Below are positions 1 to 12,086 of a DNA stretch of 64,000 nt, piece by piece. Made by a program: the position numbers and the translations under genes. The DNA comes from Blasia pusilla. Lineage: Eukaryota > Marchantiophyta > Marchantiopsida > Blasiales. Each line of letters starts with the position of its first letter. Position 1 is the first letter of the stretch. Below the pieces are notes generated by a model. The model was not told where the DNA came from. It was given only the letters and a program-made list of their open reading frames with translations, and did not search any database. Location of the stretch: positions 6,076,001 to 6,140,000 of the forward strand of contig CM114273.1 of the NCBI GenBank assembly GCA_050084515.1, read 5' to 3'.

Positions 1-2981
1 ACTTGCTCCCATAAGAGAAGTGACATATCGCACATGCTGACCAGAAAGTTGAGGGCTCTGCAATTCAGTGGCCAGTGCGATTTAGCAACAGGCTGAAGAA
101 TATTAGTTCTGTTGAATAATCGCTTCACGAAAATGTCAAGCGCTATGCATGTGATGGGCAATTCCTATCTCGCCAAATATTTTTCTACTTGGTAGAGAAA
201 CATTGCGAAAGTGATATCTACAGGGGTGGATCAAACTTATGCTGTTCAGTGAATTGACGAGGACAATACTCACCCATTCCCTAAAAACTTGAAATACCAG
301 ACTTGAACAGTCTTCGACAGGGAATACATTTCTACCTGATCCACGCAATCCTAGCTATCCTTGAAGTGCGTGAGTGGCGAGAGTAATGTTCACTATACCT
401 TGAACATGTAAAGCTTTCCTGGTACTAATACAAGGTAACGGTCATCCTTCTTGAACTGGGTCTTCGCCTTGCGCACTAAAACACCAGCCCTGAGAATAGT
501 TTTGTTCTGCAATCCAACAATACGATCACTTGAGTGACAGCAAAATTCAGCGAACGACTCTAGGAGGTGAATTCACACATCCGTTAAGCTAAAAAAAGCT
601 GAATCTAGGGATAGAGAGATATGAGCGCCGTCTCTTCGACAACAAGAAATTTCGAATCAGTCTTCTCCCACTCTGACATACAATCATTAAAGCTATCCTA
701 TTGGATCAAGATGCATGTCTTGAGTTTGGAACTTGAGAAACATGCTCCAATATTTTGCGCCGATCTGATGTGGGGAGTTAAATAGATGTCACATTTGCAA
801 ATATGTCAACTCTGTGGACCTATCCGTGGCCTAGTACGATCTTCAGGTATGAATGCATCGTTCAAGCGATCCGAGAAGGTTTTCTCATTTGAATAACAGT
901 GGGTTAATTGACTTTCCGTACCGACCCCAAACCATATGCAGGTCAACCGGAATAATAAAGGTTGTGAAGAGCGGCCTACCAGCCCCAAAAGCCCAGGATT
1001 TGCACAGGCGAGGGTATCTTCAGCCGACAGATCCTTTGAGACACACTGGAAAAGTCATGACCTCCATATCAGTATGTGAAACGGTTAGATCAAACAAAGT
1101 GGACATCTCTTCAAATTCATTAACATGACTTGGTAATCTAACTTTTTAGGTTTCCCCGTCCCATACGATTAATCTTATGTCTTGAGTTTCTCATAAGCGA
1201 AGAAATTTGATCTGCTTCCTTTGTCCTTATACTTGTCCCTTACCTGAAGAAGATGTGATAAGGTAGCTTTCTCTGCAGAATTCTGAGTCATAACTTGCCA
1301 TTGCTGTCCACTGCGACAGTCAATGGATCTGTAAGATTATAACGATCAGAAGTCCAACTGACTCCTGGACAAATGATTTTACTGGAAGTACAATGGCCTC
1401 GACTAACCGATGGTGTTCCTTATTGGAGACTCACGACGACCCAAATATTTCAGGTCAAAGACCTTCCCAACTTTTTGCAACTTGAAGGAGAGATTTTCTA
1501 GTTTCACACTGAGACTCTCTTAATCTTCCATGCAGGCAGAAGGGATTGATCTACGTGCTTGTCGTTCAGCCTTTCTTGTTTGTACTGACATTCTAATTCA
1601 TAGCTCTATGGAGTAGGATAGAACTAAATTTCATCTTCCTCAATCTGCATTGCGTCAGAGAAGTCCCAAATTGAAATCTAATAAAGTGGTTGAAGAGCTG
1701 GAGGGAAGTAGCCGAGATGCATGACCACATCTGCATGATTACTTGCCATTCACAGGCTACACTCAACAACATGCCTCAAAAGTTGTAAAGTATTGATTTC
1801 TACACTTCTTGTTACCAATGCATTCTCATATTATCCCTTTAAATACAAAGCTAGTCTCACTCTGAACCTAAAGTAGGACAAAAAATGTGGCTGTTCACTG
1901 TCAGTCACTCAGGTAATGTTGACTATCTGTCCTTGTGAGTTGATCTTTGGTTTTTACAAAAAAACAAAATGTAGGCCTCGTAAGTCTTCTACCAAAGGAT
2001 GAAGTCAAGTCTGAGGGCACACATCTACTGGGAGACGGGATACGCCTCCATTGACTATCGACCCGTTTCCACTTCTAAGAGACTGAAAGGTGCGAAAGCA
2101 GTGATTGGTTCATGGCAGGCCACCGAGAGGACCTCAAATAAAACATCTCATTCGCAGATCGAACTTTTGAGAACTGCTCAAACTTGTCGCCTCGTTTATA
2201 TGGGCTGGAGTGATTTGAAAGACAAGTATTGAGTCAGTAAAACTTACGTGAATCTCAACGATAAAAGATTGTCCTCAAAGTCTTCTCCAGAGACAACAAA
2301 CTTCTTAAAGTCAGCAAATGGTTGTGCCTGTTTGAATTACCAACTCCATCAATGTGAGCAATCCTTTATTTTGAACATCAGAAAGCCTTGAGTCACAATA
2401 GTCTTTCTCAATCAAGCCCAGCTCTATAGGTTTCGTGATATTCTGACGAACATTTGGAAATGGCTTAACATATATTTTACAAGGACTTTTTATGAGATTT
2501 CTTATTTCGAGAATCCCAAACAATCACTTGAGTCACTATTCTCGATTTCATTAATGGATCCAACTGCTGAATACCTAACCGACTTCGACTGATAGCCACT
2601 CTCTTACTCGTTCACCTCCGATTGGCGTGTTTCTATTTTCTTTAACAATGCTGAGATGATTACTGTTACAATTTAGGAACCTGCGAAAACTTCAAAAGAT
2701 GCAGGTTGGATGCTGGGAAACATTTCACATGTCTGGGTGCCACAGGTAGCGAACGTTCATTCTTCTAGCACATTCAAGCTTGCTATTTCCACGTTACGAT
2801 GAAATTAAGTTTTTCTTTTGGTTTTTGAAATGGGTAGAAAAATGTACGAAATGAAACCAACAGTTCTTGACCGCCATGAAATTAATGAAAACCTCCATAG
2901 GGCTGAATAATCTTATGCATTTTACGACTGACTGGAAAGTTTCTCTTTAGTCCATTCTGATGAAAAGTTGGTGATCCTTAC
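1..2981. other. No supportable gene
   Basis: Only short open frames (60-91 codons) occur here on either strand, none with a domain I recognise. Base composition is intron- or intergenic-like, with many A/T runs. A minus-strand frame at 2311-2523 could be a further exon of the candidate gene at 2982-3907, but no convincing splice pair fixes it. Confidence 0.4.
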
Positions 2982-3907
2982 AGCTATTACTCTGTCCTTT
3001 TCTTGCAGAAAAACCATGCCGTTGGTGAAGTCCACTTCCAAGATAGCCCTCTGCCAGTCGCCTTTCTGCACTGCACCCCAAAGGTAAGGATATTTTGAAG
3101 TTAAGTTCATCCACTTTCAACTTGACCGGCCCAATTCAAACTTCAGCCCTTTCATTGATAAATAAAAGGTTTACGTAGGCACCGCCGATAAATACGTGTT
3201 GTCAATTTCTGTTGAACTTCCTAATGCAATTAGAAGGTAGGAGATACGATCGTCCGGAGACTTTGTCTCTCATATCACGAAAGAAGTACCAACACAGACT
3301 AGTAGTGCTTTATCTCGTCCTTTGCTTCGTTCAAAACCAGTTTGTATCTTTACCAAGAACAAGGCTCTATCCAGGCTGTTGAGTGCCTCCATCTCCAGCA
3401 TCAACTTATTCTGGTCGAGCTTGAGGTTCTTCAGAATAAGTTGATGGTTGTATCCCATGAGATGCAGAGAAAGTTTGGTTCGGCTCTATAGACACCTGCA
3501 AAGTAAGGTGTATATATCCCATACAGATGTTTGACTCACCTAATAATACCTGGTAAACGCAGAGACCACCTCATGGCAATCGCCACACCCTGTGCCTTCC
3601 GGACCTCGGATTTGACCTTAGAAAAAGGATCACCAAAACACGCAAATCCAAAGAAGTGCTAGCAAAATACTCGCAAGTATGATAGACTCAAAATTGGTAG
3701 GTCGAACCAATCCGGCGATGGCCTGGAGTTTGAACAAAGCGTGAGATAAGGAATCTGAACAGCAACAACATGCTGTCATACAAATCGTGGTGATAAATAA
3801 GTGGGTTTCCATGGATACGGCATTACCTTGAGTAAATCCTTCAATCTGGTGAAGCTTACATACATTCGGTCAACAGCCTGTTGAGCCGCGACAACATTGT
3901 GCGCAAC
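2982..3907 (-). CDS. Candidate multi-exon host gene, unrecognised
   Basis: Several islands on the minus strand look like short plant exons with GT..AG borders. One is 3827-3907: an acceptor ending in TTCCAG, then 27 open codons with the amphipathic stretch AHNVVAAQQAVDRMYVSFTRL, and a CAAG/GTAATG donor. The next, around 3630-3740, encodes a very hydrophobic stretch (residues like NFESIILASILLALLW), a likely membrane helix. A third, 3354-3485, is Leu/Lys-rich and probably coiled coil, with donor TTG/GTAAAG. A fourth is 2982-3070 (KGDWQRAILEVDFTNG) with donor GCT/GTAAGG. Together they suggest a coiled-coil membrane protein. I do not recognise the family, and the start and stop are not located. 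The exon joins are inferred from consensus only. Chance islands remain possible. Confidence 0.3.
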
Positions 3908-6900
3908 CTGGAATGAGAATAATTGACTGTAGCTGAGCCGAGGTACGTTTCCAGTCATCTGTATCATGTCAACAAGGCCATTTCGTCTCCACACGTTAGG
4001 CCTTTAGGTAACCCCAAAACTTGTCTCACCTACATGATTCTAATTTAATTTATCGAGTGTTAACATTTTAGTGACAAGAACAATGCAAAATTGATGTTGC
4101 TACAGCTGACATGCGTAGCCCCAGATGATTTGTTTTCTTGTTCCCAAAGGATTTTGTGAGTTATATTGCAAGGCCAGATGACAGCACGAGACGGAATCAG
4201 AAAATTGCTTGGCGAAGTACTCGCACAGAGATAAGAACGAAGGATCTCAGTTTCCTCGTTATCGGTCCCACAGTACAGTGAGGTCTCTGACAAACAAGCG
4301 CTAACGAGGGCTTTCATTTCTCTTTTTCATCGACGATGAAAGCTGGCACACTAAGCTAGGCTAGTGATTACTGAATTCGCTTTAGCAATCCGCACCGTCG
4401 TCATCGGCTTCGCAGCAAATTTTCCAGCCCATCCTCTGAATATCCAAAACTATCTCCGTTATCCAGTCATTAAAAACAATCACAGACCTAAATCAGAACT
4501 CCCCTTACAAGTCCACAGAGAATGAACAAAAACTAAGAGATAGTTTGGCAGAAGAAATGTAATATTAGGAGTATCAAAGTAAAACAGAGTGTAACGGAAA
4601 TCAATCAGTACAAGCAGAGTTCACTGCCGTGTGGCGGCATCGAAAATGAGTCAACAAATTTAAAGGAAGTCGTACCATCTTGACAGGCGAGATTGGCTAC
4701 TACCGCAGCCGATTCAATGACTTGATTTCTCACGATTCATCGAGGTCAGAAACATGGTGCGCTACTGAAGGCCAATTGGGATTTCGAGAGGACTCTCTGC
4801 CCTCAAACCCTAAAATCTCTGCCCCGACCAGCCTATGGATCTTCCGGGAGACCGTCCGAGAAGATTCATTATCCGCTTCGAACGTCTTCCCCCAGTTAAA
4901 CGTAACCGTCCGCAAACTCGTACTCAATTAGGGTATCATGCGCAGTATGACCCTCATATTCTCTCAGCATTGATCGTTCATGAAAACATGTCCATCTCTC
5001 CAACAACCACGGAAGGATGAAGCCTCCTTGCGCTCCATTCCCACTCCTTTCTCATTAACTAGAGAGAGACTCTGTTCGCAGCTCTACGCGAGCCTTAGAA
5101 ATCTAATCTTGAACAGCGGCCGATTCGCGTCACGGTACTTATTTTGGAATTGATATAGTGTGCATTACGATGCTAATTAGAAGGGCAACGATTGGTGGAA
5201 CTACATGGGAATCTGCAACTTGATCATTGGAAACAGTTCTCCCTGCCGTGGACAACAACCAGTGAGTACAATATATTGGCCCATCGTACCATATTTCGTC
5301 ATCGCAAAATGGACTGTTTGCTCGCTTTTTAGTTGCTTTTAGCGGATAGGTGCATGGCAGGAAATTGTTGGCGTCGTAATTCACAAGATTAACTTCCATG
5401 TTCTCCCCTGATCTTTTGGACGTTATTTTCTCCCAACTGCTGCCTCATATCTCCGTTATTTACCACCACAAATTCCGCATTGCATCTGAATTTGCGTAGG
5501 CATCAGCTGCTGCCGAATGTAATTGGAAACAACTCTACCTCTATCGCAGTCTGGAACCAGAACCATGCACATGCGGATCAATCCTTCAACAGATCTGAGA
5601 TCCTTGTGGTCCTGATTTTTCGGGACTCAGCTACTCTTCACTCACCACCAAAACTCCACTCGCTGTTTGCGCAAACTCTCCCAGAATTTGATACAACTCC
5701 ACCTGCGGCCCGCTGCAAGTTTTCTTTGAGAGAATTGAGATTTCATCGCAATTCAATACATGCGTCTACATCTCTTTGTCAGTGACCGTATCTCGATCAT
5801 TTCTGTATTCATGCCATATTTCAAAATGAAACCTTTCTTCTCCTGCCATTTGATTTCCCGTGTCGGACTCTAGACTGTTTCAAAATTGTGGAAGAATTAC
5901 ATGGCCAATCAACAGTGCCACCATGTAACCATAAATCATGCACAGGAATGTCGTCAGTGCGAAGAGAAGAATCCTAGCAAGTAACAACATGGCCATGGAA
6001 ATCATAACGAAAATTGGATATAATCTCCACACAACTCCACCAACGTCACGGTTGTGACGCGTAGAATCCCTGTGAAACAAGTAAGAATCGAACTGAGTAC
6101 TGAATTTCAACAAACCTAGCTTTCATATCCTGTTTTCTTAGAACTGCTAATACTGTACAGAAGATCATAGATTCCAGTTTACTAGGTAAGATAATCAGAG
6201 TTCAGCAGCTAAAATACACAACGCAGTATGAAACCTCATCTCTACCATCTTGAAATTCGACACATGTCCTGGCAAGAAACTTCAACTTGCTGCTCTTGGC
6301 TGAAAAGGTTAGATCCTCGAGTAAGCAAGTCCGGGGGAGAGCGCACTTATGTCTTCGATTCGATAGACGACAGTCTGGGAGCAGGTGCAGTATTTATTCA
6401 ATGGAAGGTTTAGACTAGACAGTCACTTGCAATGGAGTGCATTGTATCCCCTCCATAAAAACTCAAAAAGAATAGTCCTGGAATCATTTGCATCAAGTAC
6501 GAACCAGTGGCCCAATGCTTGCCATACATTTCTAGAGGTCGGGTTCCCAGGAGGTGGTAGAAAAACAGGATTTTAGATTGCGTGGAAACCAGCAGAACTG
6601 GAACTAGTGAAAGTTAAATGTCTTGTCACGAGAACCGACTTCCAGGCGTCATTGAGATTAAAATTGAGAAGACGAGGGAAACCGATAGTTGATTGTATCA
6701 TCGTCTGACACGGTTTAATGATTGGATGCAGATCGAAACTTAGCGCAGGACCAAGCTCAGCCATGAAGAACTACGCGCTGCTCACACTAGAGGTGGACGC
6801 AGATGATATGCAATCGGTGCTACTTGTGGTAGCAGGCGATTGCAAATCCTGCCCAGAATTAGCACAAAAAGTCCGTCACAAAGGAGGGAGGACGCTTACC

Positions 6901-9108
6901 GCGCCAATGAGTGGATGTTACAGATAAAACATGAAACTTGGAAGTCGATGCGACAGTCTAATCAGGTAGCTTACGCAGTCAGTGCACGCGATCATCGATA
7001 TAGCAGGAAGCTTCAACCATTGAGCAAAAAGGTGGACCTACCGGGTCACGGAGAGAGTGAAATGGCAGGAGTGGGAGGAAGGAGGGGCCGTGTATGGCAG
7101 CTGGCTACCGTAGGTAGTGAACGCAACGGACAGTGGCAAGGCAACTTAGGCAACGTGTCGAGTGTCATTTGGAGCGGAGGGATGAATTGCAGGGGAGGAT
7201 CCAATAAAGCTTGTTATGGAGCATGGACGGTCCCTGCACCTGATTCTGCGTCCCAAAGTCACAATCTGAAAGAATGGTTTGTCGACACTAAGGAATGGTT
7301 TTGGGATGGCCTCTTCATCGACAAGAAAAGGAACATTAAAAGGGAGAGCGCAAGTGCTTTGCATCTGGGGCTCCACGTCGCGTCGAAATCGAGATCGTTA
7401 CGTTCCAGGTCAGCCTTCGCATTGGCCTGTCTGTGCGAGGAAGTTATTCACCTCTCTAATATCGGTCTCTGTCTCTCTCAATGTGAAAATCTCTACATTA
7501 GTCATGATCTTTCGACTACGTCGCTTCCGCTAATTTCGAATTTGTGCTCTCCCGCGTCCTTACCGAGCCCCCGTCTTCTCTGGAGCTGGCTGTTGGAGAC
7601 CTGGTCGCGTGCTACAGCCAGTCATTCTGTCGCTTATCCCATTCGCAGACACACTAAAAGTTGCCTCTAGGGACGAGCCATTCAATCTCCCATGTCAGTA
7701 TGGTTCAAGAACATGTAGCTCGCATCTCAGTTTCGGTCTCACTACCATATACCCCTTTTCTTGCAATCTAATAACCAATCTCAATGTAGAAACTTCTGCC
7801 GGTGTCTTTTAGAGTAAATATCTGTGTTGTCTGCGTCGTGGCTTACACCTGGTTTAGCACTTCTGAGTAAGTGATTGGAAGCGTGGTACTTAACGGTGAG
7901 AATCTAAGGAACGAGAGTGTCTTTACCATCGATTGACTCCAGACGATTTAGACCGTTGCATCTGTAATTACTCAGTTGCCGCTGAGAAACAGCAGCTTCG
8001 AACCGGGTGGACATTGTGTAAACGTATTCTCTGTAACAGATTCCCTTACTCTCTCTTTTCAGCAATTCAGTGTTATCATATAAACAAGATCAGGCCTCAT
8101 AGTCTCATTTGAAATTGATGAGCTCTTGATCTGGTGCGTCGTTAAGCTGGTCGCTATTCTAGCGGTCTCTGTAGATTCTTGGTCTGCGCGATGTGGCCCT
8201 CCAGACTTTGTCTCGCCAACAGTCGCAAGCTTCGCACCGTAGTGTTAACAAACGTGTCAATTTTACATATTAATTTGACGTCATCTCATTTCGCAAACTC
8301 GCAGTAGTGCCGTCGGGATTAACCGCCTCCTCTCGGCCCCATCGGGTGTGCTCTCGCTTGTCCTTTCTCCCTCTTGGAATCCACACCATCTGTTTCGATG
8401 GCATTATTCTGACACCGCGCTTGCAATCTCATAGTCTCCCCTTCCATATCTGCGGGCCGCAAGTAGACGTTTACGGAACCTACAGACGCGAAAGGCCAGC
8501 GCGAAACCTGGGTGGCTTACTACATATTTTGCCTCTTCGCTGAAAGTCTCCCTCTAGGTTTTTCTTAAGTGGTTGGCAGACAGCATTGAAGTTTCTAGCC
8601 TCTTTATCCTAGAGTTATGCCTCTGGTCCTACAGCATCTTCACTCACTAACGAATCTGAATACGGTAACGTCTCGTACATTTGTATTCGTTGTGAATTTT
8701 AAATTACTAGTGCATCAGTAGCAGATCTAGAGTGTATGAAAGCTTTCTTCCTTCGAAGTTAGCGATCTCAGAGACGATCACTCAATAAAAAAGATTCACA
8801 TTTGCTCACATTAAGGCCTGAAATCTTCCAGGCACAACGTGATCAGCCCCTACCTTCGAGAACACCTCGAATGTTTGAAGTTCATTTCTACGTTTCTAGA
8901 TTTGTTTTCCGCTTGGAATTCCTTCCTCTCGATGACGAATTCCGAATGTGTTATGCAATCTAAAGTTCTTGCGCGATTGTTGTAGATTTGATTTTCCGCC
9001 GTGGATAGACGGCTGACTGGAACCCGGAGAGGGCTAGGAAAGTCAGAAAAGCTTGGTGCGTTGCGATTGACTACTTACTAGGCTAACAGTCTGTTGTGTA
9101 TCTATCAG
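3908..9108. other. Mostly non-coding, few exon-like islands
   Basis: No gene can be defended. Minus-strand frames at 5139-5399 (86 codons, C-terminal hydrophobic segment) and 5880-6113 (77 codons, long hydrophobic run beginning YPIFVMISMAML) could be exons of an unknown membrane protein. The minus strand near 4800 has a TTAGGGTTT-type leader sequence common in plant 5' UTRs. A 276-codon plus-strand frame at 6840-7670 lacks an ATG start and has no recognisable pattern, so it was not called. Confidence 0.3.
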
Positions 9109-9690
9109 GTGTGTAGAAGTTCGTGATGTTCGTCACCGCCATGTTGATCCACCAGTTTCCGGCGGCACAGTGACGGCAGTGACCGGTGATGGGACACGAC
9201 CACAAACGCCGGCTGAAACACGGTCACAACCTCTGGCTGATTCAGAGTCATCATCTGCAGATGAAACAGAATTACAACCACCCGGAGATGGAACACAAAC
9301 ACAGTTGCGAGTAGTTCAGCGGAGTCGAGGTCGCTCTGCACCATTTAACGTTGCGGTGGGAACACCATCTCAACTTACAGTCCTATCCCAGTACTCCCAA
9401 GCGAAGTACATTGGAGAAGACTTGCAGAACAAAGATCCAGAGTATAATACTGCAGTTGAGGACACCTTTATCGATTACGGATTTTACTCTCCTACCAGCC
9501 GTTGTTCAGGAAGCCGGCATCAGAGGAAGGTAAATTGTAAAGCCATGAAAACGCACCGATTCTCTTCCCTTCCGCAGACCAGTCGAACATGTAAAAAGTG
9601 GGGAACTTCTTCAGATGCATCCCACACGAATCGCTCTACCCTGTCTCAGAATACGAGAGGCGTTCTTGAAGTTTCTGGATCTTTCCAATA
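9109..9690 (+). CDS. Candidate exon(s) of unknown protein
   Basis: An open frame runs from a plausible acceptor (TATCTATCAG at about 9108) to a stop at 9691. The first ATG-less part is rich in Thr, Pro, Ser, Gln and Glu (a low-complexity segment, about residues 20-75). A more ordered-looking part follows, with YSQAKYIGEDL and DYGFYSP. Inside the frame, 9530-9577 has GT..AG borders (GAAG/GTAAAT ... CCGCAG) and is 48 bases long, a multiple of three. The reading frame is therefore open whether or not this short piece is spliced. No domain is recognised. Strand and exon status are inferred from the open frame and splice consensus. The rest of the gene is not located. Confidence 0.3.
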
Positions 9691-10662
9691 ATTTGAATAA
9701 CAATGCGGAAACAATACCTTATGATGAACACGTGTTTCGGTCCGGGAGTAAATTACGCATAGGCGCTTGCGCGGCCAAGCTTGAGGTTCAACCTTCAAGT
9801 TCAATATGTGTACGAGGCGGGGAATCCAAATAGGTAAAGAAGGAATGACGACTTAACGATTGATGTGTGATCAGTTTAGCGCGGTTATTCACTTGCAATG
9901 TAAATTTTATTCAAACAAGATTGTTGTTGTGCAGGGATGTTTTCCTTGCATTCCGCCGGAATGCAAATGGCAAATCCGTAGAGGATTGGTTGTGTGCTTT
10001 TCGTGTGCAGCTGGATCATTTCTGTGCGTGTCCTCATTCTTCGCTACTTTGTCATTCCGCTTCAAAAACTTCGCCCGCGTAAGCTCACAATGACCCGCTA
10101 TGAGCCTATGGATGATTTCGTTTCTTAATACTGATCATGGTCGATCATTACAATCAATTTCAAACCCCATTGGCGATTGTGAAAACTTTCACGACGGAAT
10201 GCAACGCGATGAAAATTTTAATTTGAACCATTTTTCGTGATGTGTTTAGTAGCGATTATGGAAAATAATGGGGATGCATTGGACAATCTGTTATCTCTCG
10301 CCACATACCGACATGGTTTTGTAGTTGCCTCGATTTAGAAGTACTTCCTAGGAGATCGCCAATTAGAGCCTCGTTGGATTTCAAATCTGGCTTGCTCCTG
10401 AGTTAGGTTGAAGTTTCAAATGTGATGAAGACGAATTAATTACCACGCGTCTATTTGATACAAAAGGTCTTTGATGGTACTCAGGAAATGTAAGTAGTTC
10501 TCAGATTAATAGATGTACTGCTCTGCTCGATGGGAGGAATGATTTCCTCGGACTGCAATGCTACATCCTGTAGTTGGATTAATTTTTAAAATCCGTCTGT
10601 GCGCGGCTACTCTAGCTGCAAGAATTACAGACGACACCTAAACGTAAATTGAAAGATGGTCA
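9691..10662. other. Upstream region of the small HSP gene
   Basis: No coding frame of note. Two overlapping frames at 9860-10093 have no recognisable motif. The stretch probably holds the promoter, and possibly an upstream exon, of the small HSP gene. No clear TATA box was placed. Confidence 0.3.
10410..10417 (+). promoter_or_regulatory. Possible heat-shock element (GAA..TTC)
   Basis: GAAGTTTC fits two inverted nGAAn units of a heat-shock element. It sits about 250 bases upstream of the small HSP coding start. A third unit in register is absent, so it is weak and could be chance. Confidence 0.2.
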
Positions 10663-12086
10663 ATGCTCCCGCAGGCTATAGACACAATGGCAACCACAGC
10701 CGTGGACGTGAAAGAACTTCCCAACTCTTACGTTTTCGTTGCAGATATGCCCGGTCTGAAGCATTCGGAGATCAAGGTAATAGCAGCTCCCTTTGCGTCC
10801 TCTGCCTCTCGTGTTCTTGTAATTATGTGTACTAACGATTTGGAAAGAATCCACAACCACCCACCCATCACTGTACAGTCGAATTCCGTCCTGGGAGAGA
10901 TCTGACGAATCTCGCCTGCGGTCAAGAACACCTACGGAAGATGAACTGATTCTCAGCAGGCTTCAATTAGCACCAGACGTGAACCAGTTGTAGATGATTT
11001 GTTGTCAGATTAGATGACATAAAAGATTCCGATCCAAATTCAGAGTTCTAATCGGCAGCGGTTACCGGTTTCATAGAAACAAGAAATTGACACTCGTTGG
11101 ATTCGCAGCCTCTTAACGTCGTATGGAGTGATCATCATCGCGTCCAATCTTAGTCAACCTGCAATCTGGTGGGTGGGATTTAGACGCGCACCTTAACAAG
11201 ATGCATGCACACTCGGGGCTTTCCTCAAACCCACAAAATTTCCTGCTGCCATTGCTCCGTCATGATCAATCCCTGGGAACTCTAAAGACGTCTGATTGAA
11301 TTTTTTACTCACGTGAAGCTCCTTGCAGACGCTGGAGAGGAACAAAGCCTGCAAAGATCTGTAGAGGGACAAGAGTAATCGAAATTCAGGCTGGACAATA
11401 AACTGTGCGAATGTAATAATCCAATCTAGAATGTATACTCTCAAATTCAGCGTAACTCCCCTCGACGTATACATTCTAGATTGGTTTTTACTCATAATCG
11501 GCCCGTAGAGCTCTGATTCGAGTCTCTGGATCCAATTGCAAACTATCGGTAGTCCCCAAACGGTCCAAAGGTTTGCATGAAGCATTGTGGTTTCCACAAG
11601 TGTTAAGGTTTCAGAGCACTTGTGTAATTTGAACAATCGTAACTCGCTGACTCATTAAAATATGATCTAGCTTTCGCTACATGGCTGAGTACCGTGCGTA
11701 AACCGTACAAAAAGTCTCTTTAGCGCGCGTCCAAAATAATAAAAGCATCATCTCAAAGTTGACAGTTTAGAGGGTGGGAATTGAGCTGTGAATGAAAGGT
11801 GCAGGTGCAAGTGGAGAACGACAGCGTGCTGAAGATCAGCGGAGAGCGGAGGCGCGACGACTTTGCAACAGATACCGAGATCAAGTATGTTCGAGTGGAG
11901 CGGAGTGCTGGCAAATTCATGCGCAAGTTCAACTTGCCGGCTAACGCCAATTTGGATGGCATCTCGGCGGCCTGCCAGGATGGTCTGCTCACTGTGATTG
12001 TACCCAAGAATCCACCACCTGATCCTCACCGTCCTCGCACCTTCGACGTGAATGTTGGCAGTTCGAGCGTCCCTCCTCCAAGCTAG
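10663..12086 (+). CDS. Class II cytosolic small heat-shock protein
   Basis: ATP-independent chaperone of the alpha-crystallin (HSP20) family that binds unfolding proteins in the cytosol. Exon 1 (10663-10776) ends in a GTAATA donor. Exon 2 (11805-12086) follows a GTGCAG acceptor. The join falls exactly where the family reads ..SEIK then VQVEN. Visible family marks are [18 protein letters not shown], a KISGERRR beta strand, and the closing consensus [10 protein letters not shown]. These match class II rather than class I proteins. From the ATG at 10663 the protein has about 131 residues, shorter than the usual 150-160. The N-terminal arm is therefore missing or lies in an upstream exon; CCGCAG at 10669-10674 could serve as acceptor. 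A class II-like VNAPAGYR reading lies one frame off just before the start, so a frameshift or an alternative exon is possible. The 1028-base intron contains a strong hairpin. Confidence 0.85.
11421..11484. repeat. 18-bp perfect inverted repeat in HSP intron
   Basis: CCAATCTAGAATGTATAC at 11421-11438 is repeated exactly as its reverse complement at 11467-11484, with a 28-base spacer. It lies inside the small HSP intron and would form a stable RNA or DNA hairpin. It may be the remains of a tiny foldback or MITE-like element, or a structured intron element. Confidence 0.85.

Noticed and set aside
6840-7670. 276-codon plus-strand open frame
   Set aside because: No ATG at its start, mixed composition, no recognisable domain, and overlapping frames on both strands. 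Probably chance.
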